A stretch of 8,619 nucleotides of DNA, taken from Legionellaceae bacterium. GTDB lineage: Bacteria; Pseudomonadota; Gammaproteobacteria; Legionellales; Legionellaceae. This document shows, one piece after another, positions 1 through 6,842 of the stretch (positions within the stretch are counted from its first letter, which is position 1; each line of letters opens with the position of its first letter). The notes under the pieces were generated by a model. The model did no database searches. It was not told the DNA's origin and was given only the letters and a program-made list of their open reading frames with translations. The stretch spans positions 1 to 8,619 of the forward strand of contig CANISA010000052.1 in NCBI GenBank assembly GCA_947470005.1, read 5' to 3'. Position numbers and translations under genes: made by a program.

Positions 1-1281
1 CTCGTTGTACATGTGCCCGGTCCATTTGGGTAGCCAATAATAAGTGCCTGCAAATAACGCAAAGATGACGCCTGGGACAAGAACGTAGTGGAAATGGCCT
101 ACGACGAAATAGGTGTCTTGGTATTGGTAGTCTGCTGGAACCAGCGCTAACATCAGGCCGGTAAATCCGCCGATCGTGAACAGAAGAACAAACGCGATAG
201 CAAAGAGCATCGGGGTTTCGAAGGTTATCGAGCCTTTGAACATGGTGGAAATCCAGTTAAACACCTTGATACCCGTGGGCACGGCAATTATCATGGTTGT
301 GTACATGAAAAAAAGTTCGGCGCCTAGAGGAACGCCCGTGGTGAACATGTGGTGAACCCAAACAACAAAGGAGAGGAGCGCAATGCTTGCCGTTGCATAG
401 ACCATAGCAGGGTAGCCAAACAGACGTTTTCGACTAAATGTTGGGATCACTTCAGAAATGACACCGAAGGCGGGGAGGACCAAAACATACACTTCGGGGT
501 GGCCAAAAAACCAGAAAATATGTTGAAATAAGATGGGGTCTCCACCGCCTGCTGCGTTAAAAAAGCTGGTTCCAAAGTGCCTGTCAGCAAGCATCATGGT
601 GACGGCGCCGGCTAACACCGGCATGATGGCGATTAACAAAAAAGCGGTGATAAGCCACGTCCAAACAAACATGGGCATTTTCATGAGCGTCATGCCAGGT
701 GCGCGCATGTTGAGGATCGTCGCGATGATGTTGATTGAGCCCATGATGGATGAGAGCCCCATCATGTGTATCGAGAAAATCATGAAATCCGTGCTGGGTG
801 GTGCATATTGGGTTGAAAGCGGCGCATACATGGTCCAACCAAAGTTAGGGCCGCCACCACGGTGAAAGAGCGTAGAGCCAAGTAAAGCAAAGGCAAAAGG
901 TAAAATCCAAAAACTCCAGTTATTGAGACGGGGCAGCGCCATGTCTGGTGCACCAATCATCATGGGAATTTGCCAATTCGCCATGCCCGTAAAGGCAGGC
1001 ATGACCACACCAAAAAGCATGATTAGTCCATGCAGGGTCGTCATTTGGTTAAAGAAGTTTGGGTCCACAAAACGGTGCCCTGGCTGGAACAGTTCAGCGC
1101 GAATGACCAGCGCCATGGAACCTGCAATAAAAAAGCTGGTGATAGCAAGCCAAAGGTACAAGGTGCCAATGTCTTTATGGTTGGTGGTAAAAAGCCAGCG
1201 CTTAACGAAGCCCATGACGCCACTGCCTTGATCTGGACCGTGATCGTCATGGGTTAATTCGTGCCCTATTGTTTGATTCAT
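1..1281 (-). CDS. coxA: Cytochrome c oxidase subunit I (aa3/caa3 type), C-terminus cut by window edge
   Basis: Catalytic subunit of the inner-membrane heme-copper oxidase, which reduces O2 to water with electrons delivered through CoxB and pumps protons. I translated the reverse strand from the ATG at 1281: 427 codons, open to base 1, against a usual family length of about 530. By the family pattern the ligands are all visible: His84 (LHGL) and His398 for heme a, His396 for heme a3 (GHFHYV), and His261 with Tyr265 (HPEVY) plus His310-His311 for CuB. Proton-path residues of an A1-type enzyme are also present: Asp113 with Asn120/Asn121, Glu263 in HPEVY, and Lys339 in PTGIK. A GGAGG ribosome binding site lies 6 bases upstream. 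The start overlaps the coxB stop as ATGA, so translation is probably coupled. The missing part is the final helices and C-terminal tail; the other oxidase genes (assembly factor, subunit III) are expected to the left, outside the window. Confidence 0.98.
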   Translation of the reverse strand, partial: MNQTIGHELTHDDHGPDQGSGVMGFVKRWLFTTNHKDIGTLYLWLAITSFFIAGSMALVIRAELFQPGHRFVDPNFFNQMTTLHGLIMLFGVVMPAFTGMANWQIPMMIGAPDMALPRLNNWSFWILPFAFALLGSTLFHRGGGPNFGWTMYAPLSTQYAPPSTDFMIFSIHMMGLSSIMGSINIIATILNMRAPGMTLMKMPMFVWTWLITAFLLIAIMPVLAGAVTMMLADRHFGTSFFNAAGGGDPILFQHIFWFFGHPEVYVLVLPAFGVISEVIPTFSRKRLFGYPAMVYATASIALLSFVVWVHHMFTTGVPLGAELFFMYTTMIIAVPTGIKVFNWISTMFKGSITFETPMLFAIAFVLLFTIGGFTGLMLALVPADYQYQDTYFVVGHFHYVLVPGVIFALFAGTYYWLPKWTGHMYNE

Positions 1282-2468
1282 CGTAAACCTCCCGCGCGTG
1301 CTTTGATAACCCGTTTGGGTTGTTGTTGATGGCTTTGGCGTACGAGGGCCACGTCACCGGGCTGGACCTCGTCGTCGGTGTTATTGTTCCAGGCGTTGCG
1401 CTCGTACGTCACAATGGCGGCGATTTCCTCGTCAGTTAACTGCGCGCCATACGGTTGCATGGCGGAGCCAGGAACGCCCTGTAAAATCAGATCAATGTGC
1501 CTTGAGATGGGGTGACCTACTGCAATGGAGCTGCCTTTCAGCGGGGGGTACAGCGGAGGGATCCCTTGGCCATTGAGTTGATGGCAGGCCGAACAAACCG
1601 TTTCATATTTTTCTTTGCCAAGGGTCATTAAGTCACCCCGAGACATAGCACCCTTTGGAGCGGATACGTCGGGCAGGGATTGCTTGACCTGCTGTGCCAC
1701 CCATTGCGTGAATTCTTCATCACTGACCGCACGCACAACAATGGGCATGAAACCATGGTTTATTCCACACAGTTCGGCACATTGCCCCCGATAGATGCCT
1801 GGCTTTTCGATGCGCGCCCAGGCCTCATGCATGAAACCTGGGATGGCATCACGTTTCACGCCAAGCTCAGGTACCCACCACGAGTGAATGACGTCGTTCG
1901 AGGTGACAAGGAAGCGAATTTTTTTGTTAATCGGGACCACGACGGGGTTATCCACTTCGAGCAGATACCACGGGTTTTTAGCCTGTTGATTTTGAATTTG
2001 AGCATAGGGTGTTGAGAGCATGCTGAAGTAGCTAATGCCTTGATCCATGTAGAGGTATTGCCATTTCCATTGATAGCCGACCACTTTAATGGTCACATCA
2101 GCATCTGAGCTGTCCTCCATTCGTATTAAAACTTGGGTCGCGGGAATGGCAAGTCCTACTAAAATTAAAAAAGGAATGATCGACCAGAAGATTTCAAGGT
2201 GTATATTTTCATGAAACGTAGCAGGAGCATGTCCTTTTGATTTGCGATGGTGAAACAAGGAATAAAACATCACGCCAAAGACCACCACACCAATGATGGC
2301 GCAGATGAGTATGGCTATCATGTGCAAATGATACATGTCGTGGCTGAGGGGAGTGACTCCTTTGTACATGTTCATCTGCCAAGGGTCCACGGCCGCCATG
2401 GCGGATTGACCCATGCCGCAAGCGAGCAAGCCGATGGTTGTTTTAAAGGCCTTTAATTTAGTTAACAT
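1278..2468 (-). CDS. coxB: Cytochrome c oxidase subunit II with fused C-terminal cytochrome c domain (caa3 type)
   Basis: Receives electrons from cytochrome c and passes them through the binuclear CuA centre to subunit I, on the periplasmic face of the inner membrane. The protein has 396 residues. Residues 1-26 look like a signal peptide ending in AMA; LLAC at 14-17 is only a poor lipobox. Two membrane helices follow at about 48-70 and 92-112. The aromatic YQWKW patch at 132-136 marks the electron entry region. The CuA ligands are complete: His195, Cys230, Glu232, Cys234, His238 and Met241 (CAELCGINHGFM). Residues about 277-357 form a class I cytochrome c domain with heme site CSACH at 292-296 and probable axial Met337. 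A basic, Gln-rich tail of about 38 residues follows. The gene overlaps the upstream cytochrome gene by 11 bases and coxA by 4. The fused heme domain is known from caa3 oxidases and many proteobacterial CoxB proteins. Confidence 0.97.
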   Translation of the reverse strand: MLTKLKAFKTTIGLLACGMGQSAMAAVDPWQMNMYKGVTPLSHDMYHLHMIAILICAIIGVVVFGVMFYSLFHHRKSKGHAPATFHENIHLEIFWSIIPFLILVGLAIPATQVLIRMEDSSDADVTIKVVGYQWKWQYLYMDQGISYFSMLSTPYAQIQNQQAKNPWYLLEVDNPVVVPINKKIRFLVTSNDVIHSWWVPELGVKRDAIPGFMHEAWARIEKPGIYRGQCAELCGINHGFMPIVVRAVSDEEFTQWVAQQVKQSLPDVSAPKGAMSRGDLMTLGKEKYETVCSACHQLNGQGIPPLYPPLKGSSIAVGHPISRHIDLILQGVPGSAMQPYGAQLTDEEIAAIVTYERNAWNNNTDDEVQPGDVALVRQSHQQQPKRVIKARAGGLR

Positions 2469-3792
2469 CCTCGTCCCTTACCTGATGAGCATTCTCTTCG
2501 ACTCGTTTTGGCTGCATGTCGAGCCACTGCGAGCGTGAGAGTGATTCGTTTAAGATATAATCCACTGCTGCACGGATGTCATTGTCCGAGCAGGTCACAC
2601 AGGCCCCTTTTACGGGCATGCTATTGTAGCCGTTGATGGCGTTGCGATAAAGGCCTGCTAAGTCACTATCCTTTAAGCGTGAAAACCAAGATGGAGCACT
2701 ACCGATCAAGGGAGCTGTCATTTCTCCATTTTGATGACAAAGAATGCATGCTTGACGGTACACTTGTTTTCCTCGGAAGAGGGTAGGAGGCTTGTCTGAT
2801 GGCTTGAGGCTGTGTGGATCGCGCGTGGTTACTGTTTTGAGGTAAGTGGTTATGGCTAAGCGATCGTCATCAGTCATGTACATCAAACTGTTATGGTTTA
2901 CTTCAGCCATGGGGCCGGCAACAGGGCCTGCGTGGTTAATGAGTTCATTGTTCATAAAAACGCGGTTCACTTCGTCGTCAGTTGCGGATTGTAGGCCGTC
3001 TCGAGTGATGTTGGGCGCCCAGTATCCATCAATGAATCCGCCGGTTAAATAAAGCTGTGTTTGATTTGATCCTAGCGCGTTGAGTGGTGTGTGACACATG
3101 CTACAGTGTCCGAGGCCATCGACGATATATCTCCCTCGGTTCCATTCAGGGGAGTGCGTCGGGTCAGGGCGGATGCGGTCGTTCCCGAAAAAGAACAACA
3201 GCTTCCATCCAAAAAATGCAGCTCGAGCGCCTGGTATATTGAAAGGAAAAGGCATGGGTTTATTTTTTGATTCAACGGCAGGAATGCCCATGAGGTAAGC
3301 ATAAATGTCTCGATTATCTTCATCGGTTATGTTGGAGAAGTAGACAAAAGGAAATCCTGCAAATAAATTATGCCCTTGAGCGTTGATTCCTTCGTTCATT
3401 GTCCGAATAAAATCGTGTTCCGTCCATGTGCCAATCCCGGTTTTTTTATCGGGAGTGATGTTGGGTGTGTAAAAAGTTCCAAAAGGCGTATTCATGGGTA
3501 AGCCGCCGGCAAAGGGTGCACCTCCAAGTTCGGTATTGGTGTGACAGGCGATGCAGTCCCCCATTTTTACTAAGTATTCGCCGCGCTTGATGGCTGCGGC
3601 TTGTTTGTCGTTAGCCGCTTGTGTTGGGGGGTAAGTGGGGTAAGTTGCAGAGGTTGGCGGGGGGGTTATTGGTGTGGTTGTTGGTGTGGTCGGTATGACG
3701 CCACGTTCCGCAGCAAACAGGGCTGTCGGCATGGTCAGTGTCGCCAAGAAAAAAAACAAAATAAATCGGTTGGTTTTATACAAAGAGCTCAC
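2458..3792 (-). CDS. Secreted triheme cytochrome c: two AdhB-like domains plus a cytochrome c5-like domain
   Basis: A likely periplasmic electron carrier feeding the oxidase encoded directly downstream. I choose the GTG at 3792 (444 residues): AGGAGG lies 4 bases before it, and it gives a clean signal peptide of about 27 residues ending in LFA. A TTG at 3819 would only add nine residues encoded by the leader. After the signal comes a Pro/Thr-rich linker (about residues 34-57), then three heme sites: CIACH at 80-84, CSMCH at 230-234 and CILCH at 349-353. The first two domains carry the TPNIT-type motifs seen in the cytochrome subunits of alcohol and gluconate dehydrogenases (AdhB type). The third has the MPVKGAC..C pattern of cytochrome c5, with the extra cysteine pair at 398 and 401. 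The pairing of domain types and the overlap with coxB suggest a dedicated donor to the oxidase; that role is inferred. No dehydrogenase subunit is visible beside it, which argues against a membrane alcohol dehydrogenase partner. Confidence 0.93.
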   Translation of the reverse strand: MSSLYKTNRFILFFFLATLTMPTALFAAERGVIPTTPTTTPITPPPTSATYPTYPPTQAANDKQAAAIKRGEYLVKMGDCIACHTNTELGGAPFAGGLPMNTPFGTFYTPNITPDKKTGIGTWTEHDFIRTMNEGINAQGHNLFAGFPFVYFSNITDEDNRDIYAYLMGIPAVESKNKPMPFPFNIPGARAAFFGWKLLFFFGNDRIRPDPTHSPEWNRGRYIVDGLGHCSMCHTPLNALGSNQTQLYLTGGFIDGYWAPNITRDGLQSATDDEVNRVFMNNELINHAGPVAGPMAEVNHNSLMYMTDDDRLAITTYLKTVTTRDPHSLKPSDKPPTLFRGKQVYRQACILCHQNGEMTAPLIGSAPSWFSRLKDSDLAGLYRNAINGYNSMPVKGACVTCSDNDIRAAVDYILNESLSRSQWLDMQPKRVEENAHQVRDEDVN

Positions 3793-3802
3793 GCTCCCTC
3801 CT
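3793..3802 (-). promoter_or_regulatory. Ribosome binding site that fixes the GTG start of the cytochrome gene
   Basis: AGGAGG (3797-3802 on the minus strand) lies 4 bases before the GTG at 3792. It falls inside the longer reading frame that starts with TTG at 3819, so it favours the shorter protein. The signal peptide then begins within a few residues of the start, as expected. Confidence 0.7.
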
Positions 3803-3836
3803 TTAGCCACAACGTTCAATCCACCAAATGCAGAAT

Positions 3837-3864
3837 TTTATACGTTGGTGGGGGTAACATGCAA
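3837..3864 (-). promoter_or_regulatory. Candidate sigma70-type promoter of the cytochrome c-coxB-coxA operon
   Basis: On the minus strand a -35-like TTGCAT (3859-3864) is followed, after 16 bases, by TATAAA (3837-3842), 5 of 6 matches to the -10 consensus. Transcription would begin near 3830 and leave a leader of about 38 bases before the GTG at 3792. The -35 matches only 3 of 6 positions, so this is a prediction from pattern alone. Confidence 0.4.
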
Positions 3865-3965
3865 TTGTAACCATGCATTTATTAGAAAAAGATAACATTC
3901 TTGCGTTTTTCTGGAACTTCATCTATGGTAAGTCGTTGTGCACTCGATTTGAGGCCAGAGGGACG

Positions 3966-5579
3966 ATGGTTATGTGGATGCGCGGATTGTCATTGATAGT
4001 ACTGGTTTTTATCTTTGGGAGTGGTTTTTCCCTGGATAAGGCTAATGCGGTTACGCCATCCATTGAGCCGACACATCGTACGGTAGCGCTACCTTCCTTT
4101 GACCATGTTTATGTGGCCGCGCCAGTGAAGCTGAACATTTCTCCCGGCCATGATCGCTCTCAAGTCATGCTGCGTGGGGATGCACGGGATTTAGCGCGCA
4201 TCAATGCCGACGTGAAAGAAGGGGTTTTGTACATTACGTGGGTTAAAACGCGTGCTCACGTTGGCCAACAATACCACCCTTATGGTGAAGTGAATGTCGA
4301 TGTTGAGACAAAAACGACGCCAGGTGTGACGTATCGTGGAAAAGGCACCGTCCAAAGTAAAGCAGAGAAAGCAGTGGGTCTCCCACCAGAACATATTTAT
4401 AGTCCTGTCGCGACAGCGCCGCCTGAACCTGCGCACCGCACCCCGTCGGCTGCCCCAATTTATGTTGCGGCACCCATGAAAATAAATGTCGCAAAAAGCC
4501 ATCCTCATGTTGGTCGTCAATACCAGCCTTCCCATAATCCCGATCCTTATCGGGCCAACGAGGTGAGAACGGTTGCTCATTCGGAATTTAAGCAGCGCAC
4601 CGATTCGTATCCTTTCTTTGATCATGTGTATGTGGATGCGCCAGCAAATGTGACGCTTCATACGGGCCACCAACGATCTCACGTCACGTTGCAAGGCGAG
4701 ATAAGTGATTTAGAGCAGATCCATACTGAAGTTAAAGACGGGGTTTTGTACGTGACGTTAGGTCAAAATCATGCTCAGGTGGTGAAGCCACACCTGCATT
4801 ATGGAAACGTGAAGATCACTATTGAGACTCAAACCTTGCGCGGTTTGACGTATCGTGGAAAAGGCACGGTTATCGCTCATGGGATTCGGACACGAGATAT
4901 GGATGTGTGGATTAAAAATTCGAAAGAAACCCTTTTGGATGGTCATATTGACTTAAACAAGCTCACCGTGATTGGAGGCGGGTATACAAAAATCAGCGGA
5001 ATCACGAGTCAAAACATAGACATTAACTTAGTAGGAACCTCCACGAAAGGCAAGACTTACTTGGATGGGCAAATTAATATACATAAATTGACCGTGAGTG
5101 GGCAAGGGTATACACAGATCAGCGGAGTAAGCAGCCAAAACTTAGCGGTTAAATTAATTGGAAAGCCCAAGGTTCAATTAACCGGAATGGCAACCATGAC
5201 GTCATTGGATATGAAGGGCAAAGGGATGTTTAGTTTTTATTGGGTTAAAAGTAATGCCCTTATTGTTCGAGCGCGACAAGGAGCCCGTATTCAATTGGCC
5301 GGGGTTACTGATTTGCTGGATGTAGAGCTTTGGGGAGCCTCACGCTTTAATGGACGCTACCTTCGCGCCACGCGGACGTTTGTGAAAACGCATGATCATG
5401 CATTAGCTGAATTGATAACAACAAGTCGCCAACATACCCTAGCGCTCGATGCCAGCGATATTTATTTCTACAATCTCTCACCGTATCGCACCGATTATAT
5501 GGCGCAGAATGGGGCTGTACTCGATATGCGAGACTGGGAACTTGAGATGGCACAAGAGTACACTGACTATAATAAGTAA
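3966..5579 (+). CDS. Secreted GIN-domain (DUF2807-like) protein with duplicated head module
   Basis: A putative exported beta-rich envelope protein with no known reaction. The frame is open from an ATG at 3873. The start at 3966 (538 codons with stop; 3972 is nearly as good) follows AGAGGGA and places a signal peptide right at the N-terminus, ending in ANA about 28 residues in; the upstream 31 codons look like leader. Residues 43-129 and 216-302 (numbered from 3966) are two gapless 87-residue copies of a GIN head module, about 49% identical. Between them, about 156-188, lies a shortened third copy. From about residue 320 the protein has the short, glycine-punctuated strands of a beta-solenoid, with a 35-residue unit repeated at a 42-residue spacing. 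The C-terminus (about 500-537) leaves this pattern and is acidic. It is divergent from the oxidase operon and converges on the hydrolase gene. Family members are often envelope-associated; the actual function is unknown. Confidence 0.85.
   Translation: MVMWMRGLSLIVLVFIFGSGFSLDKANAVTPSIEPTHRTVALPSFDHVYVAAPVKLNISPGHDRSQVMLRGDARDLARINADVKEGVLYITWVKTRAHVGQQYHPYGEVNVDVETKTTPGVTYRGKGTVQSKAEKAVGLPPEHIYSPVATAPPEPAHRTPSAAPIYVAAPMKINVAKSHPHVGRQYQPSHNPDPYRANEVRTVAHSEFKQRTDSYPFFDHVYVDAPANVTLHTGHQRSHVTLQGEISDLEQIHTEVKDGVLYVTLGQNHAQVVKPHLHYGNVKITIETQTLRGLTYRGKGTVIAHGIRTRDMDVWIKNSKETLLDGHIDLNKLTVIGGGYTKISGITSQNIDINLVGTSTKGKTYLDGQINIHKLTVSGQGYTQISGVSSQNLAVKLIGKPKVQLTGMATMTSLDMKGKGMFSFYWVKSNALIVRARQGARIQLAGVTDLLDVELWGASRFNGRYLRATRTFVKTHDHALAELITTSRQHTLALDASDIYFYNLSPYRTDYMAQNGAVLDMRDWELEMAQEYTDYNK
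4092..4352 (+). repeat. GIN head module, copy 1 (direct repeat of 4611-4871)
   Basis: This segment encodes 87 residues that align without a gap to the segment 519 bases downstream, about 43 of 87 residues identical by my count. The closing 22 bases at 4327-4348 are identical to 4846-4867, which suggests either recent gene conversion or strong constraint on the TYRGKGT motif. Confidence 0.85.
4431..4529 (+). repeat. Collapsed third copy of the GIN head module
   Basis: The encoded stretch begins HRTPSAAPIYVAAPMKINV and then jumps to HVGRQYQP. It matches the opening of copy 1 (HRT..., VYVAAPVKLNI) and then the later HVGQQYHP loop, with the middle of the module missing. It reads as an internally deleted duplicate retained in frame as a linker between the two full copies. 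Confidence 0.6.
4611..4871 (+). repeat. GIN head module, copy 2
   Basis: Second full copy of the 87-residue module, opening FFDHVYVDAP and closing TYRGKGTV like copy 1. It leads directly into the beta-solenoid half, as in ordinary single-head GIN proteins, so this is probably the original copy and the upstream ones are the additions. Confidence 0.85.
4932..5162 (+). repeat. Two tandem beta-solenoid units, 126-base period
   Basis: The units at 4932-5036 and 5058-5162 encode 35 residues each with 20 identities, sharing LDG, KLTV, GYT, ISG and SQN blocks. The period is 42 residues. This fits stacked rungs of a beta-solenoid and shows local tandem duplication within the second half of the GIN-type protein. 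Confidence 0.75.
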
Positions 5580-5585
5580 AGATGC

Positions 5586-6377
5586 TTATGGTGAGTTTAC
5601 ACAGCGAATAATCGCGTCAACGTCGTTATCCAGCGGTAATACATGCGCTGAATTTGTTAACCAGTGGGTCGTTGTGTTTGATAAAGCACCCACGCATGAT
5701 GCGACCTTGGCTACGTCAACAACGTTATCATAGCGGCCTAAAAAAAGCTCAATGGGGCACGCTGGCGGCGTGAACGTGAAGGTGTCAATCAGCGTTAGTA
5801 TTTCAATGATGGTGCTCACCGGGAGTTGACGGTAGGTGAGCTCAGCGTGTGCGGTCGAGCGCAGGTTGCCTGCACGGTTTCGAATCTGTTTTAAGCCTAA
5901 CCGTTGGAGCGCATGAGCGCAGATGAGGGAAATTTTGACGTGAGTTCGGAGCGCAAGAGCCGGCGCGAGCAAGTACAGGTGATGAATTGGAAATTTTTTC
6001 GCCAAATGACAGGCAAGTAAGCCACCCAGTGACAGCCCCATCACATCCACCGTCTCGTAGTGCTGAAGCAGCGCTTCACAGGCGGACTCGACTGCTGTAA
6101 TCCAATCGCACGCGTTGACCTGAGCAAACGCGTCTAAGTTGGTTCCGTGTCCCGGTAACACAGGGCACACCAGCGCATCGTAGCCCGTAAGTGCGGGCAG
6201 CATGAGCCGATACACCGCTGGCGAAGAACCAAACCCGTGGAGCAGTAGTAACGCGCGTTTGAGTCCCTTGCCTTGAATCTTGACAGAAGCTAGACGGTCC
6301 GCGTGTTCGCTCAGTAGTATTTCTCGTTGTTGTCCACGCCATAGGTAGCTAAAGTCGTTTGTATTGATTGGGTTCAC
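5586..6377 (-). CDS. Alpha/beta hydrolase, carboxylesterase / monoacylglycerol-lipase type
   Basis: A probable cytosolic serine hydrolase of 263 residues; no signal peptide or membrane helix is seen. The oxyanion-side motif LLHGFGSS lies at 45-52, the nucleophile elbow GLSLGG places Ser116, the acid is Asp217 in GRYDNVVD, and the base is His245 in SAHVLPLD. The motif spacing and the H-x-L-P-L-D ending resemble Est30-like carboxylesterases and bacterial monoacylglycerol lipases, so a short- to medium-chain ester or monoglyceride is a reasonable substrate class; the true substrate cannot be told. The start is GTG at 6377, with GAGGAG six bases upstream and no competing ATG. Its stop codon lies 6 bases from the stop of the convergent GIN-type gene, leaving no room for a terminator between them. 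A candidate promoter sits about 35-60 bases upstream. It appears monocistronic. Confidence 0.92.
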   Translation of the reverse strand: MNPINTNDFSYLWRGQQREILLSEHADRLASVKIQGKGLKRALLLLHGFGSSPAVYRLMLPALTGYDALVCPVLPGHGTNLDAFAQVNACDWITAVESACEALLQHYETVDVMGLSLGGLLACHLAKKFPIHHLYLLAPALALRTHVKISLICAHALQRLGLKQIRNRAGNLRSTAHAELTYRQLPVSTIIEILTLIDTFTFTPPACPIELFLGRYDNVVDVAKVASCVGALSNTTTHWLTNSAHVLPLDNDVDAIIRCVNSP

Positions 6378-6410
6378 AGGCCTCTCCTCAGCGAGGTTGG
6401 GATTGACTCT

Positions 6411-6438
6411 AGTTTAAACCTTAGCAGAATATTGACAA
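6411..6438 (-). promoter_or_regulatory. Candidate sigma70-type promoter of the hydrolase gene
   Basis: On the minus strand TTGTCA (6433-6438, 5 of 6 to consensus) precedes TAAACT (6411-6416, 4 of 6) by 16 bases. Transcription would begin near 6404, about 27 bases before the GTG start. The same bases also read TTGACA on the plus strand, so direction is not certain. Confidence 0.4.
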
Positions 6439-6534
6439 GTATCCACAACGTATGTGATAGTGCATGTGCGAGGTTGGACTTGCTATGTGTCATTCCACTG
6501 GGTCAATTGGCGACACACTGATTGGCCCTTTCTA

Positions 6535-6729
6535 CTATAAATTTGCACGTAGCAACAATCGTGTTGCATCATCGGTTAGTATCGGTTTACTAAAATAGTA
6601 CCCTTGAATGAACGTGCAGCCAAGATTGCGTAAGATATTCACCTGCTGTACAACCTCAATCCCTTCAGCGATGACTCGAATTCCTAATTTTTTTGCGATC
6701 GTTAAGATAGCACGAACGATGGCGATCAT
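6535..6729 (-). pseudogene. 3' remnant of an EAL-domain (c-di-GMP phosphodiesterase) gene
   Basis: The 64 codons encode the very end of an EAL domain: AIVRAIL, then IRVIAEGIE, NLGC and QGYYFSKPI, the usual closing helices and strands. A complete EAL domain has about 240 residues and would hydrolyse cyclic di-GMP. Everything upstream is missing here, including the EAL signature and metal ligands. Upstream of 6729 the same frame reads unrelated sequence and meets a TAG within about 14 codons, so there is no hidden N-terminal part. The break coincides with the edge of an imperfect palindrome at 6730. No ribosome binding site fits the ATG at 6729, and the product, if made, could not be catalytic. 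The remaining sequence is well preserved, so the truncation may be fairly recent. Confidence 0.85.
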
Positions 6730-6809
6730 TAAAATTACCAGGTATGGTCTTTTGTTCTAGCTCTTAAAGAGCATAACCAATAAAAGAAGATACCCGGTGA
6801 GTAATTTTA
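6730..6809. repeat. 80-base imperfect palindrome (possible MITE-like or hairpin element)
   Basis: The outer arms TAAAATTAC (6730-6738) and GTAATTTTA (6801-6809) are perfect 9-base inverted repeats. Going inward, GGTAT, TCTTTT and GTT each find their complement on the other side with small bulges, and the centre is a perfect GCTCTT-A-AAGAGC hairpin (6760-6772). The whole could fold into one long bulged stem. It lies between the truncated EAL fragment and the stop codon of the outer-membrane protein gene. It could be a small non-autonomous mobile element, or a 3' processing/termination hairpin for the minus-strand porin transcript. It has no run of T after the stem. Confidence 0.6.
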
Positions 6810-6842
6810 CGATAAGCAGTGGTTTTTGATTCTAGTATTAGA

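Noticed and set aside
533..865. Plus-strand frame of 110 codons across the oxidase subunit I gene
   Set aside because: It lies opposite a coxA frame in which every catalytic residue is intact; its own translation resembles no family and has no ribosome binding site.
923..1257. Overlapping plus-strand frames near the coxA start
   Set aside because: Antisense shadows of coxA codon bias; two different frames are open here at once, as expected by chance opposite a real gene.
3072..3323. Second minus-strand frame inside the cytochrome gene
   Set aside because: It overlaps the second heme domain out of frame and shows no domain of its own.
4191..4694. Minus-strand 167-codon frame opposite the GIN-type gene
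   Set aside because: The plus-strand frame has a signal peptide and repeated modules; the antisense product is Arg/His-rich with no recognisable fold and simply mirrors the repeats.
5580..5585. Shared terminator between the converging GIN-type and hydrolase genes
   Set aside because: Only six bases separate the stop codons and no GC-rich stem followed by T runs is seen on either strand nearby.
6432..6460. Plus-strand promoter with TTGACA and an extended TG..GATAGT -10 at 18-base spacing
   Set aside because: It would only drive antisense RNA over the EAL remnant, with a 43-codon frame lacking support; the same bases serve a minus-strand promoter for the hydrolase better.
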